64,000 bases of DNA from Methyloversatilis thermotolerans (GTDB lineage Bacteria; Pseudomonadota; Gammaproteobacteria; Burkholderiales; Rhodocyclaceae): contig NZ_KB889967.1 of the NCBI RefSeq assembly GCF_000372885.1, positions 805,017-869,016 on the forward strand. The letters run 5' to 3'. The notes under the pieces were generated by a model. The model was not told the DNA's origin. It was given only the letters and a program-made list of their open reading frames with translations, and did not search any database. This document shows, one piece after another, positions 27,690-38,000 of the stretch (positions are counted from its first letter, which is position 1; each line of letters opens with the position of its first letter). The position numbers were made by a program, and so were the translations under genes.

Positions 27690-28106
27690 GTTTGGTGGGA
27701 GCGGGCTCGCCCGCGATGCAGCTTCGAACGAAGCCTGTGGCCCGCATCAGCCGCATCGCGGCCAGAGGCCGCTCCCACAAGAGCTCGCTCAAACCGCCAA
27801 CGCAGCCGGTTGTCAGGCCCATCAAAGCTCGCCCAGACCACGATCGGAGCCGGGGTTTGGTGGGAGCGGGCTCGCCCCGCGATGCTGCTTCGAACGAAGC
27901 CTGTGGCCCGCATCAGCCGCATCGCGGCCAGAGGCCGCTCCCACAACAGCTCGCCCAGACCGCCACGCAGCCGGTTGTCAGGCCCACCAAAGCTCGCCCA
28001 GACCGCGAACGAGCCGGGATTTGGTGGGAGCGGGCTTGCCCCGCGATGCTGCTTCGAACGAAGCCCGTGGCCCGCATCAGTGGGAGAGGGGCCGGGGGTG
28101 AGGGCG
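27690..28106. repeat. REP array (class A) downstream of the RAYT gene
   Basis: Continuation of the RAYT-flanking array with GTGGGAGCGGGCTCGCCCCG and GCGGCCAGAGGCCGCTCCCA units. The last unit fuses at 28079 to a reversed class-C repeat (GTGGGAGAGGGGCCGGGGGT type). Confidence 0.87.
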
Positions 28107-28123
28107 AGCAGGCTTGCCCGAGG

Positions 28124-29905
28124 TCAGCGGTCGCCTTCCGAGAACACGGCATTCAGTGCGCCGAGCAGGGCCTCGGCGGGGACCGGTTTGTAGAGCACCG
28201 GCAGGCCGCTGGCGCGGGCGCGCTGGACGCGATCTGGAGCGGTATCGCCGGTGATGAGCAGCGCCGGCAACGGCCGGCCGGCGGCGGCGCGCAGCGAGGC
28301 AATCAGGGCGAGGCCGTCTTCTTCGCCGCGCAGGCGGAAGTCGCACACCAGGATGTCCACCGGCTGTGCGCGGTCGGCCTGGGTCTGCAGAACCGCGTGC
28401 GCTTGCTGCGCGCCGTCGGCAGTGACCGCGAGCATGCCGGCCTGTTCCAGCACGGCGGCTGTGGAGGCGCGCACCTGTGGCTCGTCGTCGATCACCATGA
28501 CGCACAGTCCGGGATGACCGGTGTCGTGGCCGGCCGGCCTGGCCTCCACCCGCGGCTGTGCGGCCGCGGGCGCGCAGGCAAGGGCCTGCAGCCGGAACAG
28601 CGTGCCGCGGCCCGGTCGCGAGCGCACATCGACCTGCAGTCCCATCAGATCGGCGAGGCGGCGCACGATGGCGAGACCCATGCCGAGACCGCGCGCGCGG
28701 TCGCGTTCCGGATTGCCCACCTGGTAGAACTCGTCGAAGATGCGTGGCAGTTCGGCAGCCGGAATGCCGCTGCCGGTGTCCCACACTTCGATCAGCACCT
28801 GTTCGCCACGCTTGCGTGCGGCGAGCAGCACGCCGCCATTCGCGGTGAATTTGAGCGCGTTGTGCACCAGATTGCCGAGCAGCCTTTCCATCAGTGCCGG
28901 GTCGGCGGAGATCCAGTGCGCCCCCGGACGGAAGCGCAACATCAGTCCGCGTGCTTCCGCCTGCGGTCCGAAACTGGCGTCCAGGGCGCGGCAGAGCGCC
29001 GCCACCGACACCGGCTCGCGGCGTGCCACGATGACGCCCGCGTCGAGCCGGGACACTTCCAGCATTTCATTGAAGGACAGTTCGAGCGCGTTCACGCACT
29101 GCATGAGATTGCCCGCCAGCGCGTGCGCCGGATGGCCGGCCAGCCGCCGTTCGAGAGCGGTGCCGAACAGTCCGAGTGAATGCAGCGGCTGGCGCAGGTC
29201 GTGACTGGCCGACGCGAAGAAGCGGATGCGCTCGGCGCTGGCGCGGCGGGCGATTTCGATCTGTTCCTCGAGCTGACGGGCGAGCGCCTCCTTTTCGTAG
29301 CGGCTGCGCAGGGCCTCGGTCAACAGACGGTGCTGCTGCAGCCCGAAGTCCAGATTGACATAGAGATAGACCAGCGCCGACACGCCCATGAACAGTTCCA
29401 GCGCGCCGCCCTGCCACAGCATGGCGCTGGACAGCCCGAGCATGACCGGAATCGGAAAGCTCAGCAGCGCGCGCCGGTGCGGCGCGAGCGAGGCGATGGA
29501 TCCCGTGGTCATGCCGAGCAGCACCAGCATCATGAGTGCGGTGACCAGCGGACTGTCCTCGGGGAAGAACAGCCAGGGCGCGAGGCCCCAGATCGACGCG
29601 TTGAGCAGCAGGGCTCGCGCGTACCAGTTGCCGGCCGCATGCGCGTCGCGCGCAGCGGCTGGCGTGCGCAGGTAGCGCCGGCAGCCGAGATAGCGCCAGA
29701 GCTGGCAACTGTGCAGCAGTGCGGCCCACAGCAGCGCACCGCGGTCGCCGGTCTGTGCCCAGGATATGGACCAGAAGCCCAGCCCGACAACGAAGGCGGC
29801 GATGGCACCGCTCCAGCTCGTGCGCATCATGGAATCGACCTGTTCGCGCAGGATGCGCGCGTCGATGTCATCCGGAAGCGGCGGGGCCGGGACGGCGCCG
29901 GTCAT
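28124..29905 (-). CDS. Hybrid sensor histidine kinase with C-terminal receiver
   Basis: 593-residue inner-membrane kinase. About six membrane helices (residues 28-205), a coiled-coil linker, an H-box SASHDLRQPLHSLGLF, N-box NLVHNALKFT, G1 WDTGSGIP and G2 GLGMGLAIV, then a receiver with VMVIDDEPQVR and phospho-Asp in ILVCDFRLRGEEDG. It belongs to the DLRQP kinase group. It overlaps the 3' end of the LuxR-type regulator by one base (TGATG), so the two genes form an operon. The receiver may act as a phosphate sink or relay. No input ligand can be named. Confidence 0.9.
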   Translation of the reverse strand: MTGAVPAPPLPDDIDARILREQVDSMMRTSWSGAIAAFVVGLGFWSISWAQTGDRGALLWAALLHSCQLWRYLGCRRYLRTPAAARDAHAAGNWYARALLLNASIWGLAPWLFFPEDSPLVTALMMLVLLGMTTGSIASLAPHRRALLSFPIPVMLGLSSAMLWQGGALELFMGVSALVYLYVNLDFGLQQHRLLTEALRSRYEKEALARQLEEQIEIARRASAERIRFFASASHDLRQPLHSLGLFGTALERRLAGHPAHALAGNLMQCVNALELSFNEMLEVSRLDAGVIVARREPVSVAALCRALDASFGPQAEARGLMLRFRPGAHWISADPALMERLLGNLVHNALKFTANGGVLLAARKRGEQVLIEVWDTGSGIPAAELPRIFDEFYQVGNPERDRARGLGMGLAIVRRLADLMGLQVDVRSRPGRGTLFRLQALACAPAAAQPRVEARPAGHDTGHPGLCVMVIDDEPQVRASTAAVLEQAGMLAVTADGAQQAHAVLQTQADRAQPVDILVCDFRLRGEEDGLALIASLRAAAGRPLPALLITGDTAPDRVQRARASGLPVLYKPVPAEALLGALNAVFSEGDR

Positions 29906-30546
29906 CAGCGGAACAGGCTGATCAGGTGGGAGCGGGAACGTACGTCGAACTTCAGCATGACCGAGGACACGGCATTCTTGATCGTACTGACCGCCAGCCC
30001 GAGTTCATTGGCGATCTGCGTGTTGCTCAGGCCCGCCAGCAGCAGTTCCAGGACCTTGAGCTGGGTGGCGGTGAGGCCGTCGGTGGACGGACCGCGGGGC
30101 GTTGCGCCATGCGTCCCGTTCGCGCCGTGACCATCGGCGGTCGTGGCGGGCCTGTCCGCGGCGCTCCGGCGGGCGTCGAGCAGGCCGACGATGGCGGCGC
30201 GCGCGCTGTCGGCATCCGCGGTCTTCGGAATGAAACCGATCGCGCCCAGTGTGAGCGCCTGTCGCATCACGAAAGTGTCTTCGCTGCCCGAGAACACTGC
30301 GATGCGCGCCTGCGGAAATTCGGCCAGGAAACGCCGCAGGCCCTGCAGGCCCAGGCTGTCCGGAAGCCTGAGGTCGAGCAGTACCAGATCCGGCGGAGGC
30401 ATGCAGCCGGCGTATTGCGTCAGCGCTTCATCGAGGCTGGCGGCTTCCAGCCATTCCACATCGGTCAGGTCCGCGGACTGGGCCAGCACACGCAATCCCG
30501 CCCGGGTCAGGTGGTGGTCGTCGACCACCAGAAGGGTTCGGGTCAT
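29905..30546 (-). CDS. LuxR/NarL-type response regulator
   Basis: 213-residue regulator: receiver domain with LLVVDDHHLTRAGLR, phospho-Asp in LVLLDLRLPDS, Lys in FIPKTAD, a glycine/threonine-rich linker, and a LuxR helix-turn-helix (LTATQLKVLELLLAGLSNTQIANELGLAVSTIKNAV). The ATG at 30546 has AAGGAC upstream and starts directly at the receiver. It precedes the hybrid kinase in the same operon. Targets unknown. Confidence 0.9.
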   Translation of the reverse strand: MTRTLLVVDDHHLTRAGLRVLAQSADLTDVEWLEAASLDEALTQYAGCMPPPDLVLLDLRLPDSLGLQGLRRFLAEFPQARIAVFSGSEDTFVMRQALTLGAIGFIPKTADADSARAAIVGLLDARRSAADRPATTADGHGANGTHGATPRGPSTDGLTATQLKVLELLLAGLSNTQIANELGLAVSTIKNAVSSVMLKFDVRSRSHLISLFR

Positions 30547-30734
30547 GGCGTCCTTGAGGCAATCCGCGTGCGGTGAAATATCACGATTGTTCATCGAAAA
30601 CGGTGAATCCGGGGGCCGGATGAAGGAGTGTCGGCACCCGCCAACGGAGCGTCAATGAAATAGATCACCTTGTGAATCATGCAGATGAATCCCGTGTCGT
30701 GACCGAAGCGCGCCCTGATCACGAATGGAGCGCG

Positions 30735-31365
30735 GCCTTTCGTAGGAGCGCGCACCGCTCGCGACCACACTCCCGGACGAAGCCGGCGGCCCGCATCAAT
30801 CCCATCGCGGCCAGAGGCCGCTCCCACAAAAGCTCGCTCAGACCGCCAACGCAGCCGGTTGTCAGGCCCAAAACAGCTCGCTCAAACCGCCAACGCAGCC
30901 GGGGTTTGGTGGGAGCGGGCTTGCCCGCGATGCAGCCTGGAACGAAGCCCGCGGCACGCCCACGCCGCATCGCGACCTTGGGGGTTGCTCCTACAAGAAC
31001 GTGCCCAAACCACGAACGGAGCCGGGTTGTCGTAGGAGCGAGCCCCGCTCGCGACCCCGCCATCGAACGAAGCCCGCGGCCGGCATGCGCCGGGTCGCGA
31101 CCTGGCGTCGCTCCTACAACAGCTCGCTCAAACCGCGAACGGAGCGGGGATCTGGTGGGAGCGGGCTTGCCCGCGATGCAGCCTGGAACGAAGCCCGCGG
31201 CACGCCCACGCCGCATCGCGACCTTGGGGGTCGCTCCTGCAACAGCTCGCTCAAGCCGCGAACGGAGCCGGGGTTTGGTGGGAGCGGGCTTGCCCGCGAT
31301 GCTGCTTCGAACGAAGCCTGTGGCCCGTACACGCCGCGTCGCGACCTTTCAATTCGGTGCCTTGT
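30735..31365. repeat. Mixed REP array (classes A and B)
   Basis: Class A units (GTGGGAGCGGGCTTGCCCGC, GCGGCCAGAGGCCGCTCCCA) alternate with class B units (GTCGTAGGAGCGAGCCCCGC, GTCGCGACCTGGCGTCGCTC). Spacers CGAACGAAGCCCGCGGC are shared. No gene is contained. Confidence 0.87.
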
Positions 31366-31404
31366 CATACCCAAGGTGGTGCACTCGGCCTATATTGAGC
31401 GCCG

Positions 31405-31638
31405 ATGAAAACGCTCACCATCATCGCCAACAGTCTGGATGCGCGCATGTTGCGCGATGTGCTCGCGCTCGAAGGTCTGCATGTGAAGCTGGTGCGGGCG
31501 CGCGGCGATGCGCGTCGCCACGGGGCGGTGGTTCTGCAGATCGCCGAAGCGGAACTGGAGCGCGGGCAGGCGCTGCTTGCGCAGTGGCTGGTGGAACATC
31601 CGTCGGCCGCGCCGCCGGGCCCGACCGGCGACGCATGA
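31405..31638 (+). CDS. Small DUF2007-like protein
   Basis: 77-residue soluble protein beginning MKTLTIIANSLDARMLRDVLALEGLHVKLV, a pattern seen in DUF2007 (putative signal-transducing) proteins, where a short beta-alpha-beta fold senses an unknown signal. The C-terminus is Pro/Ala-rich. Its stop overlaps the pbpC start (ATGA), so the two are translated together. The family call is tentative. Confidence 0.6.
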   Translation: MKTLTIIANSLDARMLRDVLALEGLHVKLVRARGDARRHGAVVLQIAEAELERGQALLAQWLVEHPSAAPPGPTGDA

Positions 31639-33989
31639 GCGCGCGGATCGCCGTGCCGGCATGGCTGCGCCGCCATCCGGTGTTCGCCATTGCGCTCATG
31701 CTGGTCGCGTCGCTGTGGCTGCTCGACCGTCTGTTTCCGCCACCGCTGCCGCAGCACGACGATGGCTTCATCGTGCTCGCGCGCGATGGCAGTCCGCTGC
31801 GCGCCTGGCCGGGGCGGCGATGGAGCATGGCGCTATCCGGTCACTCTCGACGAGGTGTCCCCGCGCTATGTCGAGGCGCTGATCGGCTACGAGGACAAGG
31901 GCTTCCACTGGCATCCGGGGGTGAATCCCGCGTCGCTCGCGAGAGCCGCCTGGCAGTGGGCGACACATGGCCGCATCGTATCCGGCGGGTCCACCCTCAC
32001 CATGCAGGTGGCGCGCATTCTCGAACCGGTGCCGCGCACGCCGCTCGGCAAGCTGCGCCAGATCGCGCGCGCGCGCTGCAGCTCGAATGGCGGCTGTCCA
32101 AACGCGACATCCTGACGCTCTACCTCAATCACGCGCCCATGGGCGGCATCGTCGAAGGCGTGGAAATGGCGAGCCGGACCTATCTGGGCAAACCGTCGCG
32201 CGATCTGAGCCACGCCGAGGCGGCCCTGCTGGCCACCTTGCCGCGCGCACCCAGCCGTCTGCGGCCGGATCGCTCCCCGCAGGCGGCACAGCAGGCACGC
32301 GACCGCGTGCTGGCGCGTCTGCAGCGTTTCGCCGTCTGGACGCCCGAGGTCGTGGCCGATGCGAGGATGGAGCCGGTAATCGCGCAACGCCTGCAAGGCG
32401 CATGGCTGGCGCCCCTCGCGGCCGAGCGGCTGCGCGGTCAGATGCGTCGTGGCGGGGCGCCGGAGCTGGTGCGCGTGGCCAGCACGCTGGACCGCGAGTT
32501 GCAGGCAACGGTGGAGCGCCTGCTGGCTGACCGCGTGTCGACCCTGCCGCCGCGCGTGTCCATCGCGGCGCTGGTGATCGATGTGGAATCGCTGGAGGTG
32601 CTCGCCTACGCCGGTTCGGCCGACTTCTCCGACAACGCGCGCGGCGCCCATGTCGACATGGTGCGCGGCGTGCGATCGCCCGGGTCGGCACTCAAGCCCT
32701 TTCTGTACGCGATGGCGCTCGACCGTGGCCTGATCCATTCGGAAAGTCTGCTCGTCGACGCGCCGCAGGCCTTCGGCGACTACCAGCCGGGCAATTTCCA
32801 GGCCGATTTTTCCGGGCCGGTCAGTGCGGCGGAGGCCTTGCAGCGCTCGCTCAATGTGCCCGCGGTCGACCTGCTGGAACAGATCGGTCCGGCCGATTTC
32901 ACCCGCCGCATGAATGACGGTGGCGTGCGCCTGCGCATCGCCACCGGCGAACAGCCCAATCTCAGCCTCATCCTCGGTGGTGCCGGCGTCACGCTGGAAG
33001 AACTGGTGGGCGCCTACCGCGCGCTCGCGGCCGGCGGGCTCGCTGGCCGGCCGCGGCTCACGCCGGATGCAGCGCGGCAGGAAGCGCGCCTGATGAGCGA
33101 AGGGGCGGCGTGGATCGTGCGCGACATTCTGGAAGGGGGCGGCCACCCTGATCGCCCCTTCATCGAAACCGGGAGCGCCGCGCCGCTGGCCTGGAAGACC
33201 GGCACCAGCTTCGGTTTCCGCGACGCCTGGGCGGTCGGCGTGTCCGGCCGCCACGCGCTCGGTGTCTGGATAGGCCGACCGGATGGCACGCCGAATCCGG
33301 GTTTTTTCGGGGCCAATGTCGCGGCGCCGCTGTTGAAGGACATTGCCGGAGCGCTGCCGCGCACGGTCGCGCCGTCGCGTGTCAGGCCGCCATCGGTGCA
33401 GCCGGCCGACATCTGCTGGCCGCTTGGCGGGGCCGCTGTCGACACGCCTGCCGCTCTTTGCCATGTGCGCCGCACCGCCTGGTCGCTCGCGGGGGCGCTG
33501 CCGCCGACTCGCCCCGATCGCATCGACGGCAGCAGCCTGCGGCAGACCATCTGGGTCGCGCCGGACAGCGGTTTGCGCACGGTTCCCGGCTGCGGCGGCG
33601 GTGTTCCGCGCGACATCGCGCGCTGGCCGCTGCTGTTGCAGCCCTGGCTGGACGGGGTGCTGCCGGCGGAGCAACGCATCCCGGACTGGCTGCCCGGCTG
33701 CGCGCCCTCCGGCGGCGCGCCGGCCGGCACGCTGCGCATCGTCGGCATCGGCGATGGCAGCCGTCTGCGACCGGCGCCCGGCCATCGCCATGTGGTGCTG
33801 CAACTGCAGGTACGCGGCGCGCAGTCGGAGGCTTACTGGCTGCTCGACGGCCGGCGGGTGCGACCCGACGCGGGTGGCCGCCTGCGCCTGGATGAGGCCG
33901 GCATGCACAGGCTCACCGTGCTGGACGCGGGCGGGCGCTATCACAGCGTGCGCTTTGCGGTGGACATGCCGCCGCCGGTGACACGGTGA
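31635..33989 (+). CDS. pbpC: Penicillin-binding protein 1C with two compensating indels
   Basis: Bifunctional murein synthase: membrane anchor (residues 15-33), transglycosylase, transpeptidase and a C-terminal BiPBP_C domain. Transpeptidase motifs are intact: SPGSALKPF (SxxK), SLN and KTGTS. Between about 31815 and 32076 the correct transglycosylase frame is shifted: EDKGFHWHPGVNPASLARAA and SGGSTLTMQVAR are encoded in the +1 frame. The main frame there is open but reads nonsense. The changes map to a GGGG run (31811-31814, one G too many) and a (GC)6 run (32065-32076, two bases too many), together +3, so the frame is restored at LQLEWRLSKRDILTLYLN. As read, the glycosyltransferase is dead. 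A sequencing or assembly error is possible. Confidence 0.82.
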   Translation: MSARIAVPAWLRRHPVFAIALMLVASLWLLDRLFPPPLPQHDDGFIVLARDGSPLRAWPGRRWSMALSGHSRRGVPALCRGADRLRGQGLPLASGGESRVARESRLAVGDTWPHRIRRVHPHHAGGAHSRTGAAHAARQAAPDRARALQLEWRLSKRDILTLYLNHAPMGGIVEGVEMASRTYLGKPSRDLSHAEAALLATLPRAPSRLRPDRSPQAAQQARDRVLARLQRFAVWTPEVVADARMEPVIAQRLQGAWLAPLAAERLRGQMRRGGAPELVRVASTLDRELQATVERLLADRVSTLPPRVSIAALVIDVESLEVLAYAGSADFSDNARGAHVDMVRGVRSPGSALKPFLYAMALDRGLIHSESLLVDAPQAFGDYQPGNFQADFSGPVSAAEALQRSLNVPAVDLLEQIGPADFTRRMNDGGVRLRIATGEQPNLSLILGGAGVTLEELVGAYRALAAGGLAGRPRLTPDAARQEARLMSEGAAWIVRDILEGGGHPDRPFIETGSAAPLAWKTGTSFGFRDAWAVGVSGRHALGVWIGRPDGTPNPGFFGANVAAPLLKDIAGALPRTVAPSRVRPPSVQPADICWPLGGAAVDTPAALCHVRRTAWSLAGALPPTRPDRIDGSSLRQTIWVAPDSGLRTVPGCGGGVPRDIARWPLLLQPWLDGVLPAEQRIPDWLPGCAPSGGAPAGTLRIVGIGDGSRLRPAPGHRHVVLQLQVRGAQSEAYWLLDGRRVRPDAGGRLRLDEAGMHRLTVLDAGGRYHSVRFAVDMPPPVTR

Positions 33990-34097
33990 CCGGTAACGGA
34001 CATCCGCCGGGCGGCGTCCGGGGACCAGGGGCGCAGGGATTCGCCATGACTCGCCGGCACGCGACGCGCGGTGCAGCCACGTAAGTCATATGGATGA

Positions 34098-34126
34098 TTG
34101 ACGGCAGCCGGGTGGCCCTCTAAGAA
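34098..34126 (+). promoter_or_regulatory. Candidate sigma70 promoter of the caspase-CHAT operon
   Basis: TTGACG and TAAGAA separated by 17 nt, about 110 nt before the caspase ATG. The -35 element matches at 5 of 6 positions; the -10 element is weak. Confidence 0.4.
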
Positions 34127-34238
34127 GGGGCATGAGCAGGCGATCCGCCAGAGATCGCGAGGAGGGGGCGGCACCCCGGGTCCCGTCCGTTCCGTCAGCG
34201 CCGTGCCGCGCACCTGCAGCATCAGGGAGGAGGGGATC

Positions 34239-35030
34239 ATGGCCCGAAAGGCGCTTTGCATAGGCATCAACGATTATCCCGGTACCTCCAGCGATCTGTC
34301 GGGCTGTGTCAACGACGCGCACGACTGGGAAGCCGAACTGGGCCGGCGCGGTTTCGAGGTGCGCACACTGCTCGACCGGCAGGCGAGCAAGGCGGCGATG
34401 GTGGATGCCATGGACGCGCTGATCACCGCCGCCGGCTCGGGCGACACGGTGGTGATCACCTATTCCGGCCATGGCACCTGGGTAGCGGACAAGGACGGCG
34501 ACGAAGTCGACGCGCGCGACGAGGGCCTGTGCCCGTGGGACATCGGCAAGGGGCAGGTGCTGCTCGACGACGAACTGCACGATCTGTTCGGACAACGGGC
34601 GGCTGGCGTGCGGGTGCTGCTCATCTCGGACAGTTGCCATTCCGGTTCGGTCAGTCGCGGCAGCACGCCCGATCTCGACCCGGACATGCCGCGCGCACGC
34701 TTCCTGCCGCCGCAAGCGTGGATGTCCGCCGCCGACCTGCCGCGTCGCACGCCGCGCGCAGTACGCAGCGGCCTGAGCCGAGCCGGTGGCGACCTGCTGA
34801 TGGCCGGTTGCCAGGACAGCGAATTCAGTTGGGACACCCGCTTTCGCGGACGGCCGAATGGCGCCTTCACCTACTACGCGCTGAAGGCGCTCGCGACGCT
34901 GAAACCGGACGCGAGCTATGCGCAGTGGTTCAAGGCCATCACGCCGCTTCATCTTCCCTCCAACAGTCTGCCGCAGACGCCGCAGCTTTTCGGCTCGGCC
35001 ACCGCGCGACGCTGGAAGGTGTTCGCCTGA
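34239..35030 (+). CDS. Caspase-family (C14) protease
   Basis: 263-residue metacaspase-like cysteine protease, apparently cytosolic (no signal peptide). The catalytic dyad is present: His78 in TYSGHGTW and Cys133 in LISDSCHSGS. The start of the fold ALCIGINDYPGTSSDLSGCVNDA and the end PNGAFTYYAL are typical of peptidase C14 domains. The domain makes up almost the whole protein. The ATG at 34239 follows GGAGGAGGGG. Only 30 nt separate it from the large CHAT-hydrolase gene, so the two are probably co-transcribed. It may activate, or be activated by, its partner; the biological role (cell death, defence or other) is inference. Confidence 0.9.
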   Translation: MARKALCIGINDYPGTSSDLSGCVNDAHDWEAELGRRGFEVRTLLDRQASKAAMVDAMDALITAAGSGDTVVITYSGHGTWVADKDGDEVDARDEGLCPWDIGKGQVLLDDELHDLFGQRAAGVRVLLISDSCHSGSVSRGSTPDLDPDMPRARFLPPQAWMSAADLPRRTPRAVRSGLSRAGGDLLMAGCQDSEFSWDTRFRGRPNGAFTYYALKALATLKPDASYAQWFKAITPLHLPSNSLPQTPQLFGSATARRWKVFA

Positions 35031-35060
35031 CGGCGCGACGGATTTTCCGGACTCCACACC

Positions 35061-38000
35061 ATGACCGATGCAGACAAGCGTGCCGCGCGGCCGCTCTCCC
35101 TCGTTCTGCCGCTGACTGCCGTCACGGATGAACGCAGCGCCCGGCCTGACACCGTGCAGCCGCTCGCGCTGCCGCCGGTACTGCGGCGCGCCGGCAGCCG
35201 TGATGAGGCCGGTTCGACGACGGCGGCCGCGCTGTTGCCGAATGTGCGGCCGCTGCGCCAGTGGGCGCTGCAGCCGGCCGGCCGCAGCGCAGATGCGCCG
35301 GCACGCGAGGCCCTGCCGGCCGACCAAAGGCTGCTCGCGCTGGAGGCGGAGGATGGCACGACGGTGTTCATGCGCGCCGATGCGCTGGCCGAAACGCTGG
35401 CCACCGTGCAGCCGGATACGGTGAACGCGGATGGCGTGGTCGACTTCGCCCGCTTTCACGATCCCGAGGCAGCCAGTCGCGGCGTGCGCGAATGGATATG
35501 GAAGCGGGTGACCGAGCTGGCGGTGGAGCCGGACGAGATCACCGACCGCGCGACCCGCCTGCTGCGCGAAAAGCTGGGCGATCTGGCGCTCGACAAACTC
35601 GAGGACGCGCTGGTGATGCGTGCGTCCACCCAGGGCGCCGCCGCCTTGATGGCGGCGATCGAAAGCACGCTGGCGGGGGCGCCCGGCCTCTACCGCTGGG
35701 ACGATGGCGGGCCGCTGCGGGCCGAGCGGCGCGTCCTGCCGGGCGATGCCGACATGGCCGCGCTGCGGGGCCAGCCCGTGCTGCTGTTCATCCACGGCAC
35801 CGCGTCCAGCACGCTGGGCAGCTTCGGCGAACTGGCCTCGAGCGAGCTCTGGCCTGCGCTGGCTGGGCACCATGAGGAGCGGGTGTTCGCGTTCGAGCAT
35901 CGCACCTTCTCGGAAAGTCCGCTCGACAACGCGCTGGCCCTGGTTCAGGCCCTGCCCGACGGCGCTCGGCTGCACCTGGTGACTCATTCGCGCGGCGGTC
36001 TGGTCGGCGATCTGTTGTGCCTGGCCGCGAGTGGCGACGGTCTGGACACCGCGATCCGTGATTTCCGTCGCCAGCCGCGGCCGGACGAACGGGCGGTGGA
36101 CGCCGGGCTGGACAAGGAGAAACGGGACGCCATGAGCGCGGCGCGCGAACAGGTCGCGCGCCAGGAACAGGACACGCTGCGCGCGCTGATCGCATCGCTC
36201 AAGAGCAAGAACATCGCGGTCGAGCGCTATGTACGCGTGGCGGCGCCGGCGGCCGGCACCTCGCTGCTGTCCGACAACCTGGATGTATTCCTGTCCTGCC
36301 TGCTCGATCTGCTGCGGCGCGCCGTGAGCTGGGCCGGCGGGGCGGCCGCCGGCGCCCTGGTCGGACCGGTTGCCGCGGCCACGGTGAAGGAGGGGCTGGA
36401 TCGCACGGTGCGCACGCTGGCGCGCGTGGTGGTGGAAATCGCGAACCGGCGTGTGCTGCCGCAATGCATGCCCGGCATCGAAGCCATGCTGCCGGATTCA
36501 CCGCTCACCGATTTCCTCGCGCGCGCGCCGCGACAGGGCTCGGTGCGCATGGCGGTGATCGCCGGCGATATCGAGGGCGGCGGTCTGCTCAAGCGGCTGG
36601 CCGTCATGTTCACCGACTGGATGTTCTTCGACCGCGCCAACAACGACCTGGTTGTGGACACCCGATCCATGATTGCCGGCATGGCCCGGCGCGGTGCACA
36701 TGCGCGCGTCGTGCAGGGGCCGGACGTCAGCCACTTCCGCTATTTCGTCAATCGCGACACGCGCGAGGCCCTGCGCGACTGGCTCACCGAAAACGTGCTG
36801 CCCCCCGCCGGCGACTGGAACGACCTCGCTGCCGGTGTGCCGGCGCTGGCGTCGCGCGGCGACCCTGCGAAACGGCCGGACAACACGCGGCCGGTGGTCG
36901 TGCTGCTGCCCGGCATCATGGCTTCGCATCTGGAAATCCGCGCCGACGCGTCGGCAGAGCCGGGCAGTGGCGAACGCATCTGGCTGGACCCGCAGGATAT
37001 CGCCCGCCGCGGGCTGGGGCGCATCGCCATGGCGAGCGAGCACGTGCGCGCCGAGGAACTGATCGATTCCGCCTACGGGCGGCTGCGGAACTATCTGCAT
37101 GACAGTCACCATGTGGTCGCGTATGCCTATGACTGGCGGCAGGCGATCGCCGATGAGGCCGCGCGGCTGGCCGGCGAGGTGGAACGGCTGCTGGATGCGC
37201 ATCCCGACCAGCCGCTGCGTCTGCTCGCGCACGGCATGGGCGGTCTGCTGGCGCGCGAAATGATCCGTCAGCGGCCCGATCTGTGGTCGCGCCTCACCGC
37301 GCATCCGGGAGGCCGTCTGGTCATGCTGGGCACGCCCAATCGCGGCGCCTTCATGATGGTGGACACCCTGCTCGGACGATCCGACTCGGTGCGCCTGCTG
37401 GCGCGCGCGGATCTGCGGCGCGACCTGCAGGCCGTGCTGGACATCGTGGCCGGCTTCGACGGCGCGCTGCAGTTGCTGCCCATGGATGGCACGGCAAGTG
37501 TCGGCGGCGAGGACTACAGCGTGTTCGACGCGGCTCTGTGGCAGGAACTGCGCGCGCTGAATCCCGCCGGATGGTTCCGCACGCGCGACATCGGCGCCCG
37601 GCCGTCGGCGCAGGCGCTGGCCGGGGCCCGTGAGTTCTGGAAAACACTCGACGCAGCGCCGTTCGCGCACGCGGATCGCGTGAACTATGTGTGCGGGCAG
37701 GCCGACATCACGCCGAGCGGTGTGGTGGTGCAGGGTGCGGCGGGCCGGCAGGTGCTGGCTTCGGAGGGCACACCGTATGGCGACGGATCGGTCACCTGGG
37801 AATCGGCGGACTTCAACGGCCTGAGCGATGAGCGCTGCTGGCTCATGCCGGTGGATCATGGTGCGCTGGCGAATGCGCCGGAATTCTTCGATGACATACA
37901 TGCGCTGCTGGAAGCCGGGCGGCCGCTCAAGCTGTCACGGCTGGCGTCGGCGCGCGGCGACGTGCGGCCGCTTCCGCGCAGCTACCAGCCACAGCCGGTG

